Origin: an uncultured Clostridia bacterium
Lineage (GTDB): Bacteria > Bacillota_A > Clostridia > Christensenellales > Aristaeellaceae
DNA: 13,085 bases
Direction of reading: 5' to 3'
Assembly (NCBI GenBank): GCA_946613955.1
Contig: CAMOGC010000025.1
Location: 1-13,085 of the forward strand
Of this stretch, positions 1-6,482 are shown one piece after another. Below the pieces are notes generated by a model. It searched no databases. It was not told the origin of the DNA and worked only from the letters and a program-made list of their open reading frames with translations. The first letter of the stretch is position 1. Each line of letters starts with the position of its first letter. The position numbers were made by a program, and so were the translations under genes.

Positions 1-73
1 CTGCAACTACAGTAGAAGACACGGCAAGAATCAATAGACAAAGTGCGGTAATAATTCTGACAAGTCGTTTCAT
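1..73 (-). CDS. N-terminal fragment of an exported protein (runs off left edge)
   Basis: Only the first 24 codons are inside the window. They read as a classic signal peptide: a basic start (MKRLVR) followed by a hydrophobic core rich in I, L, A and V, ending near a small-residue stretch (SSTVVA). The ATG lies at 71-73 on the minus strand and is preceded by an AAGGAG ribosome binding site nine bases upstream (in 81-90). The mature protein is outside the window, so its family cannot be named. There is no cysteine lipobox in the visible part, so secretion or a membrane anchor are both possible. Confidence 0.7.
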   Translation of the reverse strand, partial: MKRLVRIITALCLLILAVSSTVVA

Positions 74-116
74 CGGCAGCAACTCCTTTTTGTTCCTATA
101 AAATTACGATTCTACT

Positions 117-130
117 ATGCAAGCTTGCAT
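117..130. promoter_or_regulatory. 14-bp perfect palindrome upstream of the exported-protein gene
   Basis: ATGCAAGCTTGCAT is a perfect palindrome lying 44-57 bp upstream of the minus-strand start codon at 73. A TAGAAT hexamer that could serve as a minus-strand -10 box sits at 109-114, next to it. Its position fits an operator, but no regulator gene is nearby and the site could be chance. A second, longer inverted repeat (arms 133-144 and 164-175, 11 of 12 positions matching) lies just upstream. Confidence 0.35.
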
Positions 131-197
131 GCAGCAGGTTTCTTTCCAAAGATTATGCTGAACAAGAAACCAGCTTAAGTATATCACATTTGATCAA

Positions 198-221
198 GAG
201 TTCTCTCCCGAGTTCTCTCCT
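198..221. repeat. Two tandem copies of a 12-bp unit
   Basis: The unit gagttctctcc plus one base (c, then t) occurs twice head to tail, at 198-209 and 210-221. It lies in the gap between the exported-protein gene and the tRNA terminator. No function is evident. Confidence 0.6.
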
Positions 222-302
222 GGAACGGTCAAAACGGCAAAAAGAGAACGGCGCCGGGGCTGTAAGTTCGAACAGGAAAAGCGGCCCCCAAAAACGTGAA
301 AG

Positions 303-329
303 CCCGCATGAACGCTGGGTTCATGCGGG
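303..329 (-). terminator. Intrinsic terminator downstream of tRNA-Ser
   Basis: A perfect 10-bp stem (303-312 with 320-329) closes a 7-nt loop. On the minus strand it starts eight bases after the tRNA CCA end and is followed by CTTTCACGTTTTT, a U-rich though interrupted tract. Its position directly behind the tRNA fits a terminator for that single-gene transcript. Confidence 0.75.
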
Positions 330-337
330 TCGGGTTC

Positions 338-426
338 TGGCGGAGACGGAGGGATTCGAACCCCCGTGACGTTGCCGTCAAACGCATTTCGAGTGCGCCT
401 CGTTATGACCACTTCGATACGTCTCC
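338..426 (-). tRNA. tRNA-Ser (anticodon CGA)
   Basis: The 89-nt minus-strand sequence folds as a class II tRNA with a long variable arm. The acceptor stem is GGAGACG/CGTCTCC with discriminator G, the serine type, and an encoded CCA end. The D-arm holds AAGTGGTC. The anticodon stem closes the loop CTCGAAA, giving anticodon CGA (plus positions 389-391), which reads UCG serine codons. The T-loop TTCGAAT is closed by a 5-bp stem. The long variable arm, discriminator G and anticodon all agree on serine. Confidence 0.96.
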
Positions 427-460
427 GCGAAGGCGGTTTCTTTTCAGAACCGCGAAGGGA

Positions 461-489
461 ATTATAGCATAGCCTCCTTTCTTTTGCAA
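461..489 (-). promoter_or_regulatory. Sigma-A promoter for tRNA-Ser
   Basis: On the minus strand TTGCAA (484-489) and a perfect TATAAT (461-466) are separated by 17 bp. Transcription would start near 454, about 28 nt before the mature tRNA 5' end at 426. The short leader can form a small hairpin (433-438 with 448-453). Confidence 0.8.
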
Positions 490-496
490 CCGTTTT

Positions 497-549
497 GCCG
501 CGCGGGCGGCCCCTTTCCAGCCGGGGGCGGACAAATCATACCGCGCGGC
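497..549. repeat. 9-bp perfect inverted repeat downstream of the ABC exporter
   Basis: GCCGCGCGG (497-505) is matched by CCGCGCGGC (541-549), with a GC-rich 35-bp interior that can pair further. It lies 43-95 bp after the exporter stop codon. It may act as a 3' end structure for that transcript, but on the minus strand only a run of four A residues follows, so it is not a textbook intrinsic terminator. On the plus strand TTTT follows. Confidence 0.4.
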
Positions 550-591
550 TTTTCTTCGGCCGCAGTGCTCCATTCTCCCGCTTCGAATCGC

Positions 592-2367
592 TCACATCAT
601 CCCGCTGTTGGCGCGGAACTGCAGCTGATACAGGTCATAATAGGTTCCCTTTCGGGCCATCAGCTCCTCGTGGGTGCCGCGTTCCGTAATCTGCCCGTCG
701 GATACGACGGCGATCTCGTCCGCGTTCTTGATGGTGGACAGCCTGTGGGCCACCACCAGCGTGGTTCTCCCCTTGCACAGCTCCGTCAGGGCCTGCTGGA
801 TCAGAATCTCCGTGGTATTATCCAGCGCGCTGGTCGCTTCATCCAGAATCAGAATCGGCGGGTTTTTCAGAAACACCCTCGCGATGGACAGCCGCTGCTT
901 CTGTCCGCCGCTGAGCCTTACGCCCCGCTCCCCGATGACCGTGTCATAGCCGTTTGGCAGGGACATGATGTAATCATGGATATTGGCCCTTTTCGCCGCC
1001 TCCATGATTTCCTCGTCCGTGGCGTTCAGCCGCCCGTAGCGGATGTTCTCCCGCATGCTGTCGTTGAACAGGTAGATATCCTGCTGCACGATGCCGATGT
1101 TCCGCCGGACGCTTTCCAGGGTCAGCGTATGGATTTCCTTCCCATCCAGGAAGATTTCGCCGCTCAGCACATCGTAGAAATGCGGAATCAGGTGGCAGAT
1201 GGTTGTTTTCCCCCCGCCGGAGGGGCCGACCAGCGCGTAGTTCTTCCCCTGTTCGATGTCCATGCTCACGTGCTTGAGCACGTTCTTGTCCTCATCATAG
1301 GCATAGCTGACATCGCGGAACTCGATATGCCCCTTCAGCACGCCCGCGTCCTTCGCGTCCGGGCGGTCCGTTTCCGGCTCTTCGTCCATAATCTCGCAGA
1401 AGCGCTCAAAACCGGTTATGCCGTTTTCCAGCTGCTCCATAAAGTTGATCAGGGTCATCACGGGGCTGATAAACATGTTCACGGAAACGATGAACGCGGA
1501 ATAATCCCCGAACCGGATCTGCCCGTTATACAGGAAGAAGCCACCGGCAATCAGCACCACCACATTGAAAATGTCCGTCACGAAGGTGTTGCCGGAATGG
1601 AACCGGCCCATGGCGTCGTAGGACGCCCGCCGGGCCTCCCTGAATTCGCCGTTTCCCTGCTCGAACTTTTCCTTTTCCTTTTCCGCGTTTGTAAAAGCCT
1701 TGGTCACCCGTATGCCGGAAATGGAGCTTTCCATGCTGGCGTTGATTTTGGCCATCGCCGTCCGGGTATCCCGGAAGGCCTTGCGCATCTTTTTTCTCAG
1801 GCTGTAGGAGATCACGAGCAGAAACGGCACGCAGGCGAAGATGATCAGCGTCAGGGGGATATTGATGGTGCACAGATAGACGAAGGCGATCACAATGCTC
1901 AGCACGGAGATGATGATGTTTTCCGGGCCGTGATGCGCCAGTTCGCTGACGTCGAACAGGTCGTTGGTCATGCGGCTCATGATCTTGCCGGTCTCGTGGG
2001 TGTCATAGAAGCTGTAGGGCAGCGCCTCCAGATGCGCGAACATGTCCCTGCGCATCTGGGCCTGCATATAGACGCCCATCATGTGCCCCTGAAACTGGAT
2101 AAAGTAGTTCAGTCCCATTTTCAGGAAGTAGAGCAGCAGCAGCGTGATCCCATAGATCACGATCATCCGGTAATTCCGCTCCGGAATCAGGATGTTCAGC
2201 ATGCTGCGGGTAATCATGGGATAGATCACCCCGATCAGGGAAACCAGCATGGCCGCCGTCATATCCAGGGCGAACAGCTTCTTATGCGGCTTGTAATAGG
2301 CGATAAAACGGCGGAAAAGGCCTTTCCGCGCCGTTTTGTTTTCCTTGGTCGCCGTGGCTGTAGTCAT
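592..2367 (-). CDS. ABC exporter, fused membrane and ATPase half-transporter
   Basis: This 591-residue protein has the usual length and order of a bacterial half-size ABC exporter (MsbA/BmrA-like, type IV fold). The N-terminal half has about six membrane segments, roughly residues 33-56, 67-91, 148-168, 170-190, 262-281 and 288-310. The C-terminal ATPase shows Walker A GPSGGGKT (381-388), the Q-loop at 428-429, signature LSGGQ (485-489), Walker B ILILDE with catalytic E510, a D-loop SALD, and the H-loop histidine H541. It should work as a homodimer or with a partner; no second half-transporter gene is in the window. The substrate (lipid, drug or peptide) cannot be told. The start at 2367 has an AGGTGAGG ribosome site close upstream. 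It lies 69 bp after the glycosidase gene on the same strand with no terminator seen between, so co-transcription is likely. Confidence 0.93.
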   Translation of the reverse strand: MTTATATKENKTARKGLFRRFIAYYKPHKKLFALDMTAAMLVSLIGVIYPMITRSMLNILIPERNYRMIVIYGITLLLLYFLKMGLNYFIQFQGHMMGVYMQAQMRRDMFAHLEALPYSFYDTHETGKIMSRMTNDLFDVSELAHHGPENIIISVLSIVIAFVYLCTINIPLTLIIFACVPFLLVISYSLRKKMRKAFRDTRTAMAKINASMESSISGIRVTKAFTNAEKEKEKFEQGNGEFREARRASYDAMGRFHSGNTFVTDIFNVVVLIAGGFFLYNGQIRFGDYSAFIVSVNMFISPVMTLINFMEQLENGITGFERFCEIMDEEPETDRPDAKDAGVLKGHIEFRDVSYAYDEDKNVLKHVSMDIEQGKNYALVGPSGGGKTTICHLIPHFYDVLSGEIFLDGKEIHTLTLESVRRNIGIVQQDIYLFNDSMRENIRYGRLNATDEEIMEAAKRANIHDYIMSLPNGYDTVIGERGVRLSGGQKQRLSIARVFLKNPPILILDEATSALDNTTEILIQQALTELCKGRTTLVVAHRLSTIKNADEIAVVSDGQITERGTHEELMARKGTYYDLYQLQFRANSGMM

Positions 2368-2436
2368 GGTTGTCCCTCACCTTTATGTTTTTTAAAGCTG
2401 CCATGGAAGATAGGCCGCCCCCATGGCGAAAGCGGG

Positions 2437-3312
2437 TCACTGGCCGGCCAGGGTGGCAAAATAAATGATATCGCTGATGGCCCGGCTGTTGCGGTCCGGC
2501 ACGTTGATCTTCTTTCCGCAGAGGATCAGGTGGGTGGAATTGCCCCCGTCCAGGTTGTAGGCCTGCTGTACGCCCCCGTGTTCCTTCAGGATTTCCACGC
2601 ACTCGGGAATCGTATACCCCGGCGCTTCCTTGGAGCGGCCCTCGGTAATCAGGAACATGTATTCCAGCGGCCCCATCTGGCAGAAGATCACCCTCGGCGT
2701 TTTCTCATGATACTGGCAGGAGGTCTTTCGCCGATAGTTGAAGGTAACCTCCTTCCCGTCCACGATCAGCCCGGGGCCGAAACAGAAGGCCTGCCAGATC
2801 TCGTGCTTTTCCTGAAACTCTTTGATCCTGTTGACGATATAGTTGTTGCCCCCGTGATCCGGCGCGGCGATAATCGTCAGATCCCCGTTTTCGTCGATCA
2901 GCAGCTCATCCCGGATATAGCTGGGCCGATAGCGGATCTTCTTTCCCTGCCGGTACACCACGCCGTCGTTGTGCCAGTTGTAAAAATCCCCGTTGACCGT
3001 CAGCACCGCGTTGTTTCTTTTCGCGAAGTTCAGCGGCAGCACGTATTCGCTCCGTCCCCGGGGCGTGTAGGCCGTCCGCAGCTGGGTCGGATCGGTGATG
3101 GTCACATAGACGTAATAGAGCTTGGTAACCCGGCTCTCATCCGGAACGATCCGGATCTTCAGCGTCCCGTCGTCGTAGCTCAGCCCGTCCTCCGAAAGCG
3201 CGCTCATCACCGGCGGATAGGGCGCCGGCCCCTCCAGCGGCAGGGGCTCCGCCAGGGCGGAAAAAGTCAAAAGAAGAATCGATGCCACCGCCAGGAAAAA
3301 GGTTCTTTTCAT
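2437..3312 (-). CDS. Secreted phosphodiester glycosidase (NAGPA) domain protein
   Basis: The 291-residue product starts with a signal peptide (MKRTFFLAVASILLL, likely cut after SALA near residue 21). The rest matches the phosphodiester glycosidase fold named after the mammalian enzyme that uncovers mannose-6-phosphate. Visible marks are NGDFY (107-111), FGPG (178-181), TPRVIF (205-210) and the hallmark NLDGGNST (253-260), followed by R-AISDIIYF near the end. In bacteria such proteins are linked to cleaving sugar phosphodiesters in wall or capsule polymers, but few are characterised and the substrate here is unknown. The frame is open upstream to 3402, yet the 3312 start is preferred because it begins the signal peptide and has GGAGG 13 bp upstream. 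The gene lies between an LRR gene and an ABC exporter on the same strand. Confidence 0.85.
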   Translation of the reverse strand: MKRTFFLAVASILLLTFSALAEPLPLEGPAPYPPVMSALSEDGLSYDDGTLKIRIVPDESRVTKLYYVYVTITDPTQLRTAYTPRGRSEYVLPLNFAKRNNAVLTVNGDFYNWHNDGVVYRQGKKIRYRPSYIRDELLIDENGDLTIIAAPDHGGNNYIVNRIKEFQEKHEIWQAFCFGPGLIVDGKEVTFNYRRKTSCQYHEKTPRVIFCQMGPLEYMFLITEGRSKEAPGYTIPECVEILKEHGGVQQAYNLDGGNSTHLILCGKKINVPDRNSRAISDIIYFATLAGQ

Positions 3313-3436
3313 CGCTGTCTGTTTTCCTCCAAAGCTCTGCCCGGCGCGGGCCGAGGGTCCCGGGTTGTCCTCTACCCCGCGGTTGGTTTCCCACCTCAAC
3401 ATGCCGTTTTATGTTCTTCTGACGGCCGCGAGACGC

Positions 3437-3446
3437 CTCCGCGGAG
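3437..3446. repeat. 10-bp palindrome in the LRR-glycosidase gap
   Basis: CTCCGCGGAG lies just after the LRR stop codon, in a 140-bp gap (3313-3452). No U-tract follows on the minus strand, so it is not a convincing terminator and transcription probably continues into the glycosidase gene. A second small hairpin (3339-3343 with 3347-3351) sits nearer the glycosidase ribosome site. Confidence 0.3.
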
Positions 3447-3452
3447 TCTGTC

Positions 3453-4334
3453 TTACCGGACTTCGTCCTCCTCCGGCCAGGAGTCCTCAAAGGGCCGGTA
3501 CCCGTCCGGGGAGCGGAACATCGCCCGGATCACGGCGAAATGCGGGTGCTCCCGCCAGGTTCCCGCCGTGGGCATATGGGAGGCATCGACCTCCGTGTCC
3601 GGCAGGGCGGCCCGGAGCTTCTCCACCTCCGCCGCCGGCACCCGGTCCCGCTGGTTATAGTTGTTGCAGTTGTACAGCCACAGCCGCTTCAGATTCTTCA
3701 TCCCGTACAGCGGCGACAGATCCGTAATATCGTTATAGCAGATATTCAGATCCATCAGATGGGTCAGCCCGGAAAGCGGGGAAAGATCCGTCACATGGTT
3801 GGAGAACAGCTCCAGATACTCCAGCTTGTGCAGATTGGCCAGGGGCGACAGATCCGTAAACCGGTTGCACGCGATAATCAGCACCCGCAGCTCCGTCATT
3901 CCCGAAACGAAGGACAGATCCCTGCCCCCGTTATGGCCGATGTCCAGCGCCTTCAGCTTTTTGCAGTATTTCAGCAGGGAAAGCTCCCCGTCCCCGTGGG
4001 TACGGGCCCCGGAATGATGCAGGGTCGAAAAGGCGGTGGCGTCCGTCCGGACGATGTGATCCCCGAAGCGGATCGTCCATCCGAACTCGATCTGCGGATA
4101 CCGTTCCGACAAAAGGGCAATTCCTTTGGCCCACATGGGGCGCTCAAACATATCCACCCGGGTCAGCTGGGGATTGGCGTCCAGGATGGCCATGATCTCG
4201 TCCAGCGAGGTGGTCTTTCCCATATCCATATAGGTGGGCGCGTCCTCCGCCCCGGCCGCCGCGGCCAGGGCCATGATCAGCGCCGCCAGCCAGGCCGCCA
4301 GCGCCGCCCATGGAAAGAATCTGTTTCCGCTCAT
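3453..4334 (-). CDS. Secreted leucine-rich repeat protein
   Basis: The 293-residue product has an alanine-rich signal peptide (residues 1-29, likely cut after AAAAGA) and no lipobox. Residues 117-223 hold about five 22-residue leucine-rich repeats of the SDS22/internalin type; three share the pattern TDLSPL-x-x-L. An unassigned N-terminal part (30-116) carries TSLDEIMAILDANPQLTRVDM, itself like a degenerate repeat. The C-terminal tail is charged and includes GTWREHPHFAVIRAMF (258-273). Such repeats bind other proteins; the partner is unknown. The 4334 start has an AGAGGAG site seven bases upstream. It appears to be the first gene of the minus-strand group with the glycosidase and exporter. 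No cell-wall sorting motif is visible at the C terminus, so secretion without covalent anchoring is the simplest reading. Confidence 0.88.
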   Translation of the reverse strand: MSGNRFFPWAALAAWLAALIMALAAAAGAEDAPTYMDMGKTTSLDEIMAILDANPQLTRVDMFERPMWAKGIALLSERYPQIEFGWTIRFGDHIVRTDATAFSTLHHSGARTHGDGELSLLKYCKKLKALDIGHNGGRDLSFVSGMTELRVLIIACNRFTDLSPLANLHKLEYLELFSNHVTDLSPLSGLTHLMDLNICYNDITDLSPLYGMKNLKRLWLYNCNNYNQRDRVPAAEVEKLRAALPDTEVDASHMPTAGTWREHPHFAVIRAMFRSPDGYRPFEDSWPEEDEVR

Positions 4335-4352
4335 GCTTCGCTCCTCTGTGCC

Positions 4353-4526
4353 GTAACTCTGTTCCAGGTTCTGATTGCGCTGGGCCCGAATCCGCTTCCC
4401 GGCCAGTTTTGCGCTTTTCCGGAATTCGATTCCAGGCCTGTCTCTGTACGAAGCCAGGATTCGCTTCCCGCCATATCCCTGTGCTTTGCCGGAATCCGGT
4501 TCCCGGCCCTGTTTGGGTTCTGTGTT
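4353..4526. repeat. Degenerate 35-bp tandem repeat between LRR and aquaporin genes
   Basis: Four related units begin at 4388, 4422, 4457 and 4492, and a weaker one at 4353, giving a spacing of 34-35 bp. Each unit carries a core close to GAATYCGNTTCC (gaatccgcttcc, gaattcgattcc, ggattcgcttcc, gaatccggttcc; first unit taactctgttcc), which is partly self-complementary (GGAA-N5-TTCC). The rest of each unit is diverged but often C/T rich. The period is not a multiple of three, and the open frames through it change with each unit, so this is not protein coding. It fills most of the 316-bp gap 4335-4650. Confidence 0.7.
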
Positions 4527-4577
4527 CTCCGGCTGTTTTCCTTCCGTTCTTTCCGTGTCCGGTGTGGATCTGCCTTA

Positions 4578-4606
4578 TTGCCAAAGGCACACGCCGGTAG
4601 TATAAT
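4578..4606 (+). promoter_or_regulatory. Sigma-A promoter for the aquaporin gene
   Basis: TTGCCA (4578-4583) and a perfect TATAAT (4601-4606) are separated by 17 bp. The predicted start near 4613 leaves a leader of about 38 nt with an AGGGAGG ribosome site just before the ATG at 4651. Confidence 0.8.
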
Positions 4607-4612
4607 ACCGGC
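4593..4612. promoter_or_regulatory. Palindrome straddling the aquaporin -10 box (candidate operator)
   Basis: GCCGGTA (4593-4599) and TACCGGC (4606-4612) form 7-bp perfect arms around a 6-bp centre that overlaps the TATAAT. It ends at about the predicted transcription start, so it is more likely a DNA site for a dimeric regulator than an RNA hairpin. No regulator gene is adjacent. Confidence 0.5.
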
Positions 4613-4628
4613 CGGAAGCTCAAATCAA
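4599..4628 (-). promoter_or_regulatory. Candidate divergent promoter for the LRR-glycosidase-exporter group
   Basis: On the minus strand TTGATT (4623-4628) and TATACT (4599-4604) are 18 bp apart. The -10 box shares bases with the plus-strand TATAAT and lies inside the palindrome. If used, the transcript would begin near 4592 and run through the 35-bp repeats before the LRR start at 4334, a leader of roughly 258 nt. AT-rich sequence here could also produce this match by chance. Confidence 0.4.
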
Positions 4629-4650
4629 TCAATTTAGGGAGGTTTTTTTC

Positions 4651-5292
4651 ATGAGCAATGTGAAAAAATACGTTGCGGAAGCGATCGGAACCTTTGTGCT
4701 GGTCTTTGTGGCCTGCGGCGTCGCCGGGCAGACCGGCGGCTCCCTGGGCGTGACGTCCGTGGCCTTCGGTCTGGTCATCGTCGCCATGGCCTATTCCATC
4801 GGCAACGTTTCCGGTTGCCACATCAACCCTGCGGTGTCCATCGCCATGCTGGCCGCCAAGAAGATGTCCGTCAAGGATTTCTGCGGCTATGTGGTGGCCC
4901 AGTTCGTCGGCGCCATCGCCGGTGCCGCCCTGCTGAACGCCGTCGTGAAGGATCCGACCAAGCTGGGGACCAACGCCCTGTACAACGGGGACGCGCTGCT
5001 TTCCTTTATTATTGAAGCGGTGCTGACCTGCATTTTCGTCCTGACCATTCTGGGCGTAACCTCCAAGAAGGAATTCAGCGGCATCGCCGGCCTGGTCATC
5101 GGCGGCGCCCTGACCCTGGTTCACCTGCTGGGCATCAACTTCACCGGGACTTCCGTCAACCCCGCCCGTTCCTTCGGCCCCGCCCTCATCGCCGGCAATT
5201 TTGACGGCATCTGGGTCTTCCTGCTGGCGCCCCTGGTGGGCGGCATCCTGGCGGCCGTGATCCATCAGTTCCTGGCCGGGAAGGACGCGTAA
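4651..5292 (+). CDS. Aquaporin (MIP family, water-channel type)
   Basis: The 213-residue protein is a short, typical bacterial major intrinsic protein with six membrane helices in the inner membrane. Both NPA boxes are intact: HINPAVS (NPA at 59-61) and SVNPARS (NPA at 170-172). By alignment with E. coli AqpZ, the selectivity filter reads F39, H158, T167 and R173, the same set as AqpZ, which points to water rather than glycerol. Permeability to other small solutes cannot be excluded. The start has an AGGGAGG site and its own promoter, and a strong hairpin follows, so it is probably a single-gene transcript. Its 3' end faces degV. Confidence 0.95.
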   Translation: MSNVKKYVAEAIGTFVLVFVACGVAGQTGGSLGVTSVAFGLVIVAMAYSIGNVSGCHINPAVSIAMLAAKKMSVKDFCGYVVAQFVGAIAGAALLNAVVKDPTKLGTNALYNGDALLSFIIEAVLTCIFVLTILGVTSKKEFSGIAGLVIGGALTLVHLLGINFTGTSVNPARSFGPALIAGNFDGIWVFLLAPLVGGILAAVIHQFLAGKDA

Positions 5293-5314
5293 TCTTCATT
5301 ATTCCCGTTGCAAT

Positions 5315-5346
5315 AAAGGACCTCCGGGCATCCCCGGAGGTCCTTT
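5315..5346. terminator. Bidirectional terminator between aquaporin and degV
   Basis: A perfect 13-bp stem (5316-5328 with 5333-5345) with a 4-nt loop is extended by an A-T pair at 5315/5346. TTTT ends the plus-strand side, and the minus-strand side ends in CCTTTATTG. It sits 23 bp after the aquaporin stop and 18 bp after the degV stop, so it can serve both convergent genes. Confidence 0.9.
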
Positions 5347-5364
5347 TCCTGTTCTCCCGTCCTT

Positions 5365-6207
5365 TTATCTTGTCGCGTAGCTGACGATCAGGCCGTTGCG
5401 CTCGGCGTAATAGCTGTCCAGCCCCCGGGTGGGCAGCATCCAGACCCGCGCGCCCGGCCACCGGGCCAGCAGCGCCTTCTTCAGCATCTCCGCCAGCCCC
5501 TCGTTCAGGCAGTAGCTGATGGCCGTGTCGGCGCCGTTGTATCCGTGATCCTCCATGTCCTTAAGGATGCGCTTTACCGTCCGCTGCTCCCCGCGCATGA
5601 CCTCTTTCAGGTGAATCTCGCCCTCGTCGCTGCCCACGCCGATGACCCGGATCCCCAGCTTCCCGGCGATGAATCCCGCGACCTTGCTGACCCGCCCGTT
5701 GATTACCAGGTTGTGGAAGGAGGAAAGGGTAAACACCGTCCGGACGGAGCGGGCCATCTCCCGGCAGGCGCCGCAGACGGATTCAAAGGTCTGGTTCTGC
5801 TGAATCCTGGCCAGGGCGCCCATGGCCAGCATCACCAGTTTCGGCCCCGTGGACAGGGAATCGATGACCTCGATCTGTTTTTCCGGATGCTTCTCCAGGA
5901 CCTCGTTCCGGGCCACCATGGCGCTGTTGAAGCTGCCGGACAGGCGGCCGGAAATCGTAAAGGCGATCACCCGATCCGCCTTCTCGAAGGATTCCTCCCA
6001 GACCGCCGGGGACGGGCAGGCGCTGTGGCTGGAGGACGCCTTTTCCATGGCGTCCACCATCGCGTTTACGTTCAGGTCCAGATCGTCCACATAATCCTTT
6101 CCGTCCAGATTCATCACAAAGGGAACCGTTTCAAACCCGATGTCCGGCGATCCGGTTTCCAAAGAGCGCAGATCGCAGCTGGAATCGGTCACAATCAGCC
6201 ATTTCAT
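5365..6207 (-). CDS. DegV family fatty acid-binding protein
   Basis: This 280-residue cytosolic protein has the full length and landmarks of the DegV/FakB family: VTDSSCDL at the N terminus (residues 6-13), the ligand-loop region SHSACPSP (60-67, in place of the usual TSQPS), TISGRLSGSFNSA (84-96), the INGRVSK segment (169-175), and a closing GLDSYYAERNGLIVSY (262-277). Family members bind a long-chain fatty acid; in Firmicutes FakB forms present it to the kinase FakA for phosphorylation into phospholipid synthesis. No fakA-like kinase gene is in the window, so the partner is unknown. The replaced loop (Ser for Thr) may alter the carboxylate contact. The start at 6207 has an AAGAGG site ten bases upstream. 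A promoter far upstream leaves a long leader. Confidence 0.92.
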   Translation of the reverse strand: MKWLIVTDSSCDLRSLETGSPDIGFETVPFVMNLDGKDYVDDLDLNVNAMVDAMEKASSSHSACPSPAVWEESFEKADRVIAFTISGRLSGSFNSAMVARNEVLEKHPEKQIEVIDSLSTGPKLVMLAMGALARIQQNQTFESVCGACREMARSVRTVFTLSSFHNLVINGRVSKVAGFIAGKLGIRVIGVGSDEGEIHLKEVMRGEQRTVKRILKDMEDHGYNGADTAISYCLNEGLAEMLKKALLARWPGARVWMLPTRGLDSYYAERNGLIVSYATR

Positions 6208-6388
6208 CGGCCAAACACCTCTTTATTTCTCAACCGTTTCCGGTTGGCACTTTGGCTTTCCCCCTCCTGAAGGAGGGCGTACCTTCCGGAGAATCCAATA
6301 CCCCGCGCCGCGTTTTATCCGCCTCCCGCCCGGGGACGTGCCTGTTCTCCTTCCGGATCGTTCGGACTGGAAGTCACCCTCCCCGCCC
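6208..6388 (-). other. Structured 5' leader of degV
   Basis: The predicted degV transcript begins near 6388, leaving about 180 untranslated bases. They contain a CAACCG-GAAA-CGGTTG hairpin with a GNRA tetraloop (6231-6246), a second hairpin CCCTCC/GGAGGG (6262-6277, loop of four), and a weaker 5-bp pairing (6350-6354 with 6369-6373). The 9-mer CCTTCCGGA occurs twice in it (plus strand, 6282-6290 and 6349-6357). I do not recognise any known riboswitch core, T-box or ribosomal-protein leader. No intrinsic terminator precedes the ribosome site. It makes up half of the 354-bp gap 6208-6561. Confidence 0.45.
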
Positions 6389-6394
6389 ACCCTC

Positions 6395-6423
6395 GTTATA
6401 CTCTTTCCCTTTCCTCCTGTCAA
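6395..6423 (-). promoter_or_regulatory. Sigma-A promoter for degV
   Basis: On the minus strand a perfect TTGACA (6418-6423) and TATAAC (6395-6400) are separated by 17 bp. It diverges from the importer promoter at 6483-6510. Confidence 0.8.
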
Positions 6424-6482
6424 GCGAGCGGTGTCCGCGTTTCGGGAGAAAAGGGGCGAATTGCAATTTTTGGAAAAAAAGG

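Noticed and set aside
338..426. tRNA gene as an integration site for a mobile element
   Set aside because: I saw no second copy of the tRNA 3' end and no integrase or phage gene in the window.
484..3660. A 1058-codon open frame on the plus strand
   Set aside because: It lies antisense to the ABC exporter and the glycosidase and runs into the end of the LRR gene, all with intact family motifs. Its product is rich in H, G, Q, V and P with no recognisable domain, as is usual for a shadow frame opposite GC-rich genes.
4353..4526. Possible CRISPR array
   Set aside because: The conserved core is only about 12 bp and varies between units, the spacing parts resemble each other, and no cas genes are near.
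4144..5265. A 373-codon minus-strand frame across the LRR start, the repeat region and the aquaporin
   Set aside because: It is antisense to the aquaporin and in the wrong frame of the LRR gene, and crosses a tandem repeat whose 35-bp period shifts frame.
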